From contig QMZS01000075.1 in assembly GCA_003663295.1 (NCBI GenBank), forward strand, positions 1 to 5,042: a stretch of 5,042 nt of DNA, written 5' to 3'. This document shows, piece after piece, positions 1 to 5,042 of the stretch. The translations under genes and the position numbers were made by a program. Source of the stretch: Candidatus Aenigmatarchaeota archaeon. GTDB taxonomy: Archaea; Aenigmatarchaeota; Aenigmatarchaeia; QMZS01. The notes beneath the pieces were generated by a model. That model had not been told where the DNA came from, searched no databases, and saw only the letters and a list, made by a program, of their open reading frames with translations. Positions within the stretch are counted from its first letter, which is position 1. Each line of letters starts with the position of its first letter.

Positions 1-93
1 AAAATTAAATTTATTTTATCCTCAGATGAAATATTCGATAAATTACCCCACAATAAAACCCTAACCATTTTGATTCCAAGAAATGAAAAATAG
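1..93 (+). CDS. Possible C-terminal end of an unidentified protein, cut by left edge
   Basis: Reading from base 1, thirty sense codons run to a TAG at 91-93. The peptide ends TILIPRNEK and alternates hydrophobic and charged residues, as a real protein C-terminus would. It lies outside every other gene, so it is not a shadow. It would be convergent with the minus-strand cluster, with 127 nt between its stop and the ABCE1 stop. I do not recognise the family, and 30 residues are too few to assign one. The main rival is a minus-strand frame starting at an ATG at 68-66 and running off the edge (MVRVLLWGNLSN...). I slightly prefer the plus-strand frame because it is open over the whole available stretch and ends cleanly, but the choice is uncertain. 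Confidence 0.35.
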   Translation, partial: KIKFILSSDEIFDKLPHNKTLTILIPRNEK

Positions 94-96
94 TTA

Positions 97-152
97 GAAT
101 TACTGCAACTTAACTATAATTTTATATACTGGTAAATGCCAAGCAGTAATTC
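97..152 (-). terminator. Inverted repeat with T tract between convergent genes; possible terminator or small structured RNA
   Basis: The ten bases at 97-106 (GAATTACTGC) are perfectly complementary to 143-152 (GCAGTAATTC), with a 36-nt spacer. Read on the minus strand, the stem is followed a few bases later by a T5 run at 90-86. Together these could end ABCE1 transcription about 70-135 nt after its stop codon. A second, weaker stem (90-96 with 111-117) overlaps the plus-strand TAG and would exclude the first sterically. The long spacer is unusual for a simple terminator, so a structured small RNA is the alternative. The rest of the 94-220 gap shows only AT-rich sequence and a TATA-like element. 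Confidence 0.3.
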
Positions 153-179
153 CCATTTGCATAAATTTGTTTAGAATAG

Positions 180-187
180 TATTTATA
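180..187 (-). promoter_or_regulatory. TATA-like box (TATAAATA) downstream of ABCE1
   Basis: The minus strand reads TATAAATA from 187 to 180, a good match to an archaeal box A. Transcription from it would start at about 160 and run through the 97-152 inverted repeat to the T5 at 90-86, giving an RNA of about 75 nt. A 20-codon minus-strand frame begins at 162 (ATG) and stops at 102-100, but it looks like chance. AT-rich DNA throws up such boxes often, so this is only a candidate. Confidence 0.22.
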
Positions 188-220
188 TTGTTTTAGAGGT
201 AACTACAACAATTGTCTTAA

Positions 221-1843
221 TTAATCAAGACTCAAAAATTCTTTCCTTTTTTTCTGCTCAATATCAAGCTGGCTCCCGAATTTGTTTGCCTTAAATCTTC
301 CTGTTTCCGGGTCTCTCCTAAAAGTTATGTTGAAATTTCTAAGAAAATTGTTCAACGCTTCATAAGTCGATATTATTTCCGCATCGCCTGACCTTGATGG
401 TTTTCCTGTGAAAAACAAAATCCTGTTTGAAATCTGGGAGAGCAGATGCAAATCGTGGTCAACAATTACAGCAGTCGCACCTTTATTTTCTATAATCCTC
501 TGCAAAACCTTAACTAACTGCAATCTATGCTCAATATCAAGAAAAGCAGAAGGTTCATCCAATAAATATAAATCAGCATTCTTTGATAAACATAAAGCAA
601 TTGCAAGAGTCTGCAGTTCTCCACCAGATAACTCATCTACTCTTTTCTTGTAAAGAGTTTCAAGGTGAAATGGATAAGAAATCTGTTCTCTAAACCCACC
701 AGTCTTTGGAATAATATCCTCAACAAGATCTGAACTATCAGGGTGCAGATATTGCGGTTTATAAGCTATACTAACTTTGCCTACTTTCCCTTTATCAGCT
801 TCAATTTTATTTGCAAGAATTTCCATAAAAGTTGTCTTGCCTATCGCATTCGGTCCAAGAACCCCAAGAATTTCCTTTTTGTAAAGTTCGCCTTTTTTAA
901 CCCTCAATCTAAAATTACCTTGTTTTTTCTCGATATTTGTGAATGAAATCAGTTTATCTATTTTCATGTTCTCTTGCATACCAAACCCAAATGTGATTTT
1001 TTCCCTTCTTAATCTCACATTCTCTGCAGGAAGATATCCGTTAAGATAAGAATTGATTCCTCTTAAAGAAGGATATAATGTTGAAACCACTCCATAAATT
1101 CCGGGCGAACCATATAACAAATATACTTCATCTGCAATATAATCAAGTAATGCAAGATCATGCTCAACAACTATTACTTCCTTATCTTTCAGCCTGCTTT
1201 TTAACAGGTTCATTATTTTCATTCTTGAAATAACATCCAGATAAGAAGAAGGTTCGTCCAACAAATATAAATCGGCTTCCTTTGAAAGGCACAAAGCTAT
1301 ATTTAATGCCTGCAATTCTCCCCCCGAATAATTATTTTTTTTGGTTATATTTAATTCCTTTATAATTGATTTATCGAGTTCATCCACATCAACCGGATTT
1401 AAAACCTGGGGTTTGTAAGATAGCGTTCTTTCTCCCTTTAAATAGACCTTTATTATTGTAGGCAAATCATCTAAATTCGGTTTTAATTCTCCTGCAAGAA
1501 CTTTCACTGCTGTTGATTTTCCTATACCATTTCTCCCGACCAGACCAATAATGTTTCCTTTTTTTGGAACAGGGAAATTATACAACGCAAATTTGTTTTC
1601 ACCATACCTATGAATCAAACTTCCAATTTTCTCAGGAGTATTGACAATTTTTATTGCTTTAAAAGGACACCTGTTTGCGCAAATACCGCATCCAACGCAG
1701 AGTTGTTCATCTATAACTGCGCAACTATCGCCATCTATCTTAATGCATTCTTCACCCAGTTTATTTCTTGGGCAGACCTTCATACATAAATTCTGGCATT
1801 TCTTAGGCTCACACCTTCCTTCATCAATAACAGCAATTCTCAT
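221..1843 (-). CDS. abce1: ABCE1/Rli1 ribosome-recycling ATPase with a shortened NBD1
   Basis: ABCE1 is a cytoplasmic iron-sulfur ABC ATPase that splits ribosomes after termination, together with aRF1/Pelota in archaea. Two 4Fe-4S motifs are intact: Cys11, 16, 20, 24 and Cys49, 52, 55, 59. The Y-loop (RYGENKFALY) lies at 79-88. NBD1 has Walker A GRNGIGKST (103-111), Q146 in KPQ, signature YSGGELQ (172-178), Walker B with Glu197, and His228. Hinge I follows (about 248-280). NBD2 has Walker A GPNAIGKTT (330-338), KPQ (362-364), LSGGELQ (405-411), Glu430 and His463. Hinge II contains FRRDPETGR. All ATPase residues are present. From memory archaeal homologues are about 590 residues; this one is 540. 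The shortfall lies in NBD1 between Walker A and the signature, where the helix-loop-helix should be, and no frameshift is visible. MRIAVID is the family's usual start. The gene begins one base after the stop of a 41-codon frame, with no Shine-Dalgarno site. Confidence 0.93.
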   Translation of the reverse strand: MRIAVIDEGRCEPKKCQNLCMKVCPRNKLGEECIKIDGDSCAVIDEQLCVGCGICANRCPFKAIKIVNTPEKIGSLIHRYGENKFALYNFPVPKKGNIIGLVGRNGIGKSTAVKVLAGELKPNLDDLPTIIKVYLKGERTLSYKPQVLNPVDVDELDKSIIKELNITKKNNYSGGELQALNIALCLSKEADLYLLDEPSSYLDVISRMKIMNLLKSRLKDKEVIVVEHDLALLDYIADEVYLLYGSPGIYGVVSTLYPSLRGINSYLNGYLPAENVRLRREKITFGFGMQENMKIDKLISFTNIEKKQGNFRLRVKKGELYKKEILGVLGPNAIGKTTFMEILANKIEADKGKVGKVSIAYKPQYLHPDSSDLVEDIIPKTGGFREQISYPFHLETLYKKRVDELSGGELQTLAIALCLSKNADLYLLDEPSAFLDIEHRLQLVKVLQRIIENKGATAVIVDHDLHLLSQISNRILFFTGKPSRSGDAEIISTYEALNNFLRNFNITFRRDPETGRFKANKFGSQLDIEQKKRKEFLSLD

Positions 1844-1844
1844 C

Positions 1845-1970
1845 TTAAGAGAAAATGGGTATATTTAAAAGTTCATTTGAAATAACCAACAATACCAAAA
1901 ACGCAATTATACATACAAGAATAATTACTATCAATAAAACTGGATAAGAGCCTAAATTTTCTTCTCCCAT
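1845..1970 (-). CDS. 41-residue single-pass membrane microprotein
   Basis: An ATG at 1970-1968 opens 41 codons ending in TAA at 1847-1845. The peptide begins MGEENLGSYP, an acidic hydrophilic head, followed by about 21 uncharged hydrophobic residues (11-30: Val, Leu, Ile, Cys, Ala, Phe) and a short tail, SNELLNIPIFS. This is the pattern of a single transmembrane helix. An in-frame TAA two codons upstream of the ATG rules out a longer protein. The stop is separated from the ABCE1 ATG by one base (TAAGATG), which would allow translational coupling. TatD ends 72 nt upstream. I do not recognise a family. Secretion-channel or membrane-complex subunits can be this small, but nothing here shows such a role. 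AT-rich DNA favours Ile/Leu/Phe codons, so a chance hydrophobic frame cannot be excluded. Confidence 0.5.
   Translation of the reverse strand: MGEENLGSYPVLLIVIILVCIIAFLVLLVISNELLNIPIFS
1862..1869 (-). promoter_or_regulatory. TATA-like box (TTTAAATA) just before ABCE1
   Basis: The minus strand reads TTTAAATA from 1869 to 1862, 19-26 bases before the ABCE1 ATG. If used, the RNA would begin at or next to the start codon, giving a leaderless ABCE1 message, which would fit the absence of a Shine-Dalgarno site. It lies inside the 3' end of the microprotein frame. The spacing is slightly shorter than ideal for an archaeal box A. Confidence 0.3.
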
Positions 1971-2020
1971 AAATTACAGAGTTATTTATTTTTTATTCAA
2001 AAGATTCTAATGCTTCTTGA

Positions 2021-2029
2021 TTATAAAAA
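2021..2029 (-). promoter_or_regulatory. TTTTTATAA element before the microprotein-ABCE1 pair
   Basis: The minus strand reads TTTTTATAA from 2029 to 2021. It lies 14 nt after the TatD stop and 51 bases before the microprotein ATG. It could be a TATA box giving a leader of about 25-30 nt, or the T5 could be the U-rich 3' end signal of the TatD message. A near-identical element occupies the same place in the gap before TatD. Confidence 0.3.
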
Positions 2030-2042
2030 TATACATCAGTAT

Positions 2043-2795
2043 TTAATTCATCAAACCAAAAAACTTAACCGCATTTTCAGTAGTTATTTTATCCACTTCC
2101 TCAAAACTTAATTTTTTTATCTCAGCAATCTTTTCCGCGACCAGTTTGACTGAAAGCGGGGTATTTCTTTTTCCAAAACCGAGCCATGGAGCATCTGTCT
2201 CAGTCATCAGTTTTTCAATAGGTGTTTTTTTGATTATTTTCTTTGTTGTCTTGCTCCTAAAAACCGATGTATTCACGGATACAAAATAACTTGTTTCAAT
2301 TACCTCCGGGATTAAGTCTTTATCTGAAAAATAATGAAGTAGTACTCTCTTCGCTTTTTGTTCCTTTAGAATCTCAAGACACTCCTTTTCCGCATCCCTT
2401 GAATGAATCACTAAAGGCAGGTTTAATTCTTTTGCAAGATTAATGTGTTTAACAAAAAGTTCTTTCTGTTTTTCCCTCCACTCCGGTTCTTTGACCCAGT
2501 GATAATCCATACCACACTCTCCAATCCCCACAAGGTATTTTTTATTTTTCGCAAGTTCTTCAAAATATTTGTTTATCTTATTTTCAGGAACTTCAGAGAT
2601 ATATTCGGGGTGAAAACCTGCTGTGAGAAAAACAAAATTAGGATATTTTTTAATAATCTCCAGACTTTTGTTAAAATCTCTCATATGAGCGCAACAAGTA
2701 ACAACAGCTTTCAGTTCCTTTTTGCAGTTCAGGATTACCTCTTCCCTGTCAGGATCATAATCTTTTTGCTCAAGGTGGCAGTGGGAGTCTATCAT
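2043..2795 (-). CDS. tatD: TatD-family metal-dependent hydrolase (probable DNase)
   Basis: TatD proteins are cytoplasmic TIM-barrel hydrolases with two metal ions. Several act as 3'-5' exonucleases or DNases in repair, and some remove D-amino acids from D-aminoacyl-tRNA. The family ligands are all visible: H5 and H7 in SHCHLE, E93 in GECGMDYH, H131 in VIHSRDA, H154 in LLHYFS and D201 in TETDAPWL. GFHPE (60-64) matches the usual GIHP motif. At 250 residues it is full length for the family. It starts at MIDSHCHL, the usual family N-terminus, so the start is secure. It follows the lipocalin-like gene by 70 nt. Nothing ties it functionally to its neighbours. The exact substrate cannot be read from the sequence. 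Confidence 0.9.
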   Translation of the reverse strand: MIDSHCHLEQKDYDPDREEVILNCKKELKAVVTCCAHMRDFNKSLEIIKKYPNFVFLTAGFHPEYISEVPENKINKYFEELAKNKKYLVGIGECGMDYHWVKEPEWREKQKELFVKHINLAKELNLPLVIHSRDAEKECLEILKEQKAKRVLLHYFSDKDLIPEVIETSYFVSVNTSVFRSKTTKKIIKKTPIEKLMTETDAPWLGFGKRNTPLSVKLVAEKIAEIKKLSFEEVDKITTENAVKFFGLMN

Positions 2796-2803
2796 TAATT
2801 AAC

Positions 2804-2823
2804 TAGATTTTATATCTAATCTA
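2804..2823. repeat. Short inverted repeat upstream of tatD
   Basis: TAGATT (2804-2809) is mirrored by AATCTA (2818-2823) around an 8-nt AT-only spacer, 9-28 bases before the tatD start codon. It could be a small operator or leader hairpin. In DNA this AT-rich a 6-bp match is also common by chance. Confidence 0.2.
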
Positions 2824-2843
2824 AAATTTACTTATTATTACTA

Positions 2844-2852
2844 CTATAAAAA
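2844..2852 (-). promoter_or_regulatory. TTTTTATAG element before tatD
   Basis: The minus strand reads TTTTTATAG from 2852 to 2844 (a sixth T is at 2853). It lies 13 nt after the stop of the lipocalin-like gene and 49 bases before the tatD ATG. As with the copy at 2029-2021, it may be a TATA box for the next gene, or a U-rich termination tract for the previous one, or both. Confidence 0.3.
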
Positions 2853-2865
2853 ACTTATATCTTAC

Positions 2866-3969
2866 TCATAAAACATAACCGCTCGTATCCTCGATCAAAC
2901 CAAACCCTGAACCTAACTTACTAACATCAACATCACAATCTTCCATAAATATATCAACAACCTCGCTCAAATATTCAGAATAAGTAAAAAAACCGACTTT
3001 TTTAAATGTAAATTTATGAGAAGAATAAGATTTTAAAGAAATAAAAATTTTGCCTTTATTTGCTGTAATTATCCACCTTGGATTCTTTTTCCCAAATCTC
3101 TTTATAGTTAAATCCTTGAAAATATATCTCTTATTTTTTGTGCTATCATAAAATTCGAATGTGGATTGCAATTTGTGATTAAATTTTGATATCTGTATTT
3201 TTACTTCAAAGTAAGATAGTATAGAACCATTTGAAAATACTATTCTTCCCCAATTCCATGGGATAAAAGGACCAATTACAACAACTTTTTGAACATAACC
3301 CTTTCCACTAAACTTTTTTTTATTTAATGTTCCAGTAAAATCAAAATATAAATTTATCAAAGAATAACCTACAAATGACTTAAAATAATTGCCAAAACCA
3401 AAATAATCCGATTTATCTTTAGGTTTTGTTAACTTTAGATTTACAAGTTCTTTGTTATTTTTGGATATATTAAGAAAATACTTTGGGAATTTCCCTTTGT
3501 AATTTATTTTACCTTGTTTATTAGAAACTATAACCTTGTCAGGATTCATTGATATCAAACTTTCACCATTCAACATCAAATCTTTTTTATTATCATAACT
3601 CCAAGCAGTCATATACCCATTTCTTTTTCCTTCATGTTTTCTGCATTTCACTTTCTTTTTATTTATTCTTATAGTCTCGGAACTATCTCCAAACATTGCA
3701 AGAAGTTGTCTTTCATCTTTAGGTTTTGTTGATACAAATTTCATAAACCAATATTCTTTTCCTGTGGGTGGCAAATCTTCAAAACAAAAAAACATAGGGT
3801 CAATCTCGTGTGTAGAATTTTTTGTTTTTTTAAGTTCAATTAAAGATTTATACCTTGAATTAATCTGTTTAATCTTTTCTTTAAAGTGCTTTTTTTCAAT
3901 ATTTGATAAAGTTTTGATATATTCATTTATAGTGTTAAATACACTATCCTTCATTTTTTCTATTTTCAT
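2866..3969 (-). CDS. Lipocalin-fold protein, distant AttH/CrtC-like, coupled to the Tes-like gene
   Basis: This 367-residue protein has no signal peptide or membrane helix and is very lysine-rich. Residues 1-50 look helical and charged; the rest reads as alternating beta strands. The section GKGYVQKV...PFIPWNWGR (222-242), followed by a strand ending FEVKI, resembles the core of the AttH/CrtC/tocopherol-cyclase lipocalin superfamily, as does GSGFGLIEDT near the C-terminus. Known members hydrate carotenoid double bonds (CrtC) or cyclise prenylated quinols. Those enzymes, as I recall them, carry an acidic residue two positions after the core tyrosine; here it is Q227 after Y225, so the same chemistry is doubtful and a binding or chaperone role is possible. 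The ATG overlaps the preceding stop as ATGA (3969-3966), fixing the start and implying coupled translation. TKPKD occurs twice, exactly 100 residues apart (81-85, 181-185). The family call is from pattern memory only. Confidence 0.5.
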   Translation of the reverse strand: MKIEKMKDSVFNTINEYIKTLSNIEKKHFKEKIKQINSRYKSLIELKKTKNSTHEIDPMFFCFEDLPPTGKEYWFMKFVSTKPKDERQLLAMFGDSSETIRINKKKVKCRKHEGKRNGYMTAWSYDNKKDLMLNGESLISMNPDKVIVSNKQGKINYKGKFPKYFLNISKNNKELVNLKLTKPKDKSDYFGFGNYFKSFVGYSLINLYFDFTGTLNKKKFSGKGYVQKVVVIGPFIPWNWGRIVFSNGSILSYFEVKIQISKFNHKLQSTFEFYDSTKNKRYIFKDLTIKRFGKKNPRWIITANKGKIFISLKSYSSHKFTFKKVGFFTYSEYLSEVVDIFMEDCDVDVSKLGSGFGLIEDTSGYVL

Positions 3970-5042
3970 ATTTTATCGTTCTTATTGGACTTAGATTGAG
4001 TATTCAATGATTTACTGAATTTTTTTTCTACAATAGGTCTGTGGATTGCATTATACGAGCAAAAAGGAATTACTCTATCATCCGGCGTAGAATAATGAAT
4101 AACGCATCTCTGAACCCTCTGGCAGTCAAAATTATAAACATCCATAAAATGCATGGCACCAATCAGCATTGATTTTTCGGCAAATTCCCCCAGCGCTTTT
4201 GCATCTCCTTTCAAAAAATTAATAGCAAGTTTAACTACATTTATTGATTTTGGCATTTTTGATTTATCAACTAATTTTGGAATCTCTTTCATAAATTTAG
4301 CCATTGCTTTTATTTTCCAGACGCTGTGATTTTTTTCTTTTTCCTTATATATCTGCTTTATCAAATTAAAAAATCCATCAGCATCAACGAATCTTGTGAT
4401 AGGGATTATTTTTCCGTCTTCTACATAAATATATGTTGCAGAACCGCATGCAGGATGAGCAGAAAATTTCGCCATTGGCTTGTTTTGCAGTTTTTCTAAG
4501 AATAAACTCAATGGAACTACAGAAGTAATTGAATGAAAATCATCTGGCCCTATCTGTCCTTCTGTTTGCTTTTCAAGCAAATGCATTAAATCAGGTTGAG
4601 TGATTCTCATCCTTTTGCGATCTTTGTCAGTAACTCTTCCGGCAAAGGACAATGGCTGAAAATTTACACCGCTGACAACATCAGCATTTTTTATAGCAAA
4701 TTTCACAATATCTCCTGCTTCTTTGTCATTGACTCCTCCAATTAATGTTGGGACCAGAATAATCTGCTTAAAATTCATCTGCCTGCAATTTTCAATAACT
4801 TTCAATTTTATCGGAAGTGCATTGAAACCGCGTATAGTATAATATGGTTCTTCTGTAACCCCGTCAAATTGAAGATATACAGTATCTAAACCAGCATCTT
4901 TCAATACACCAATATATTTTGGGTCTTTTGAAATATTAATACCATTTGTCGCGATAAGAACCTGCAAAAACCCCATTTGCTTTGCCATCCTGATTATGTC
5001 AGGCAGATCATCGCGCATTGTCGGTTCTCCTCCTGAAAACAT
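3966..5042 (-). CDS. tes: Radical SAM protein, probable tetraether lipid synthase (Tes, MJ0619-like), N-terminus outside window
   Basis: The visible 358 residues begin inside the radical SAM barrel at FSGGEPT (SAM-binding GGEP strand) and continue through ATNGI (31-35), LQFDGVTEEPYYTIRG (57-72), LVPTLIGGVND (96-106) and GVNFQPLSFAGR (125-136). The frame is open at the right edge, so the cluster motif CxxxCxxC and the true start lie beyond it. The C-terminal part has C199 (HPACGSATY), C307 and C313 (FDCQRVQRCVIHY) and C328 (IPFCSYN), probable ligands of an auxiliary Fe-S cluster. These blocks match what I recall of the MJ0619 family. That family includes Tes, which joins two archaeol phytanyl tails carbon to carbon to make GDGT; MJ0619 was earlier assigned as a hydroxymethyl-dihydropterin methyltransferase, the main alternative. 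The last dozen or so residues form a Ser/Asn/Lys tail. The stop overlaps the next ATG. Confidence 0.78.
   Translation of the reverse strand: MFSGGEPTMRDDLPDIIRMAKQMGFLQVLIATNGINISKDPKYIGVLKDAGLDTVYLQFDGVTEEPYYTIRGFNALPIKLKVIENCRQMNFKQIILVPTLIGGVNDKEAGDIVKFAIKNADVVSGVNFQPLSFAGRVTDKDRKRMRITQPDLMHLLEKQTEGQIGPDDFHSITSVVPLSLFLEKLQNKPMAKFSAHPACGSATYIYVEDGKIIPITRFVDADGFFNLIKQIYKEKEKNHSVWKIKAMAKFMKEIPKLVDKSKMPKSINVVKLAINFLKGDAKALGEFAEKSMLIGAMHFMDVYNFDCQRVQRCVIHYSTPDDRVIPFCSYNAIHRPIVEKKFSKSLNTQSKSNKNDKI

Noticed and set aside
1..68. Minus-strand frame from an ATG at 68-66 running off the left edge (MVRVLLWGNLSN...)
   Set aside because: Only 22 codons are visible and no promoter or ribosome site precedes it. 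The plus-strand frame over the same bases is open across the whole stretch and ends cleanly. Kept as an alternative, not annotated.
100..162. 20-codon minus-strand frame in the convergent gap
   Set aside because: Very short, overlaps the 10-bp inverted repeat and has no recognisable composition. A chance frame is more likely.
408..946. Plus-strand open frames of 67-81 codons opposite ABCE1
   Set aside because: They lie opposite well-conserved ABCE1 coding sequence (signature, Walker B, P-loop of NBD2) and are shadows of it.
1406..1843. Possible frameshift or assembly deletion explaining the short ABCE1
   Set aside because: The frame is continuous, flanking motifs are in register, and the shortened loop reads as ordinary protein without stop codons or low-quality repeats. 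A natural in-frame deletion fits better.
1641..1868. 75-codon plus-strand frame opposite the ABCE1 iron-sulfur domain
   Set aside because: It is the reverse of the conserved cysteine-rich N-terminus and has no independent support.
2445..2798. 117-codon plus-strand frame opposite tatD
   Set aside because: Phe/Ile-rich shadow of the Lys/Glu-rich tatD frame, whose metal-binding motifs are all intact.
3764..3994. 76-codon plus-strand frame with membrane-like stretches near the Tes/lipocalin overlap
   Set aside because: The hydrophobicity is the antisense image of Lys-rich and Glu-rich codons in the lipocalin-like gene, not a real membrane protein.
1..5042. tRNA, rRNA, CRISPR array, insertion sequence or attachment site
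   Set aside because: No cloverleaf-type arms, regularly spaced repeats, transposase motifs or flanking target duplications were seen on either strand.

Overview
The window looks archaeal. The clearest marker is a near-complete ABCE1/Rli1 ribosome-recycling ATPase with two N-terminal [4Fe-4S] motifs and twin ABC domains, a protein found in archaea and eukaryotes. A second marker is the C-terminal part of a radical SAM protein that I read as tetraether lipid synthase (Tes, MJ0619-like). The DNA is strongly AT-rich, coding is dense, intergenic gaps are short, and no clear Shine-Dalgarno sites precede the starts. The shortened ABCE1 fits a reduced archaeal genome, perhaps of DPANN type, but the lineage is a guess.

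Almost everything is on the minus strand. In transcription order, right to left, the genes are: a radical SAM/Tes gene that runs off the right edge (5042-3966); a lipocalin-fold protein resembling the AttH/CrtC/tocopherol-cyclase superfamily (3969-2866), whose ATG overlaps the Tes stop as ATGA; a 70-nt gap; a complete TatD-family metal-dependent hydrolase (2795-2043); a 72-nt gap; a 41-codon single-pass membrane microprotein (1970-1845); and, one base after its stop, ABCE1 (1843-221). At the left edge a short plus-strand reading frame (1-93) is probably the C-terminus of a convergent gene. The 127-nt convergent gap holds a 10-bp perfect inverted repeat followed on the minus strand by a T tract.

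Three points stand out. First, a predicted membrane-lipid cross-linking enzyme is translationally coupled to a protein whose distant relatives hydrate or cyclise isoprenoids, so the pair may be a lipid-modification cassette. Second, this ABCE1 has lost about 25 residues where the NBD1 helix-loop-helix normally lies. Its NBD1 signature-to-Walker B core is also almost a copy of the NBD2 core, at both protein and DNA level. Third, a tiny membrane protein gene sits immediately in front of ABCE1. No tRNA, rRNA, CRISPR array or insertion sequence was seen.
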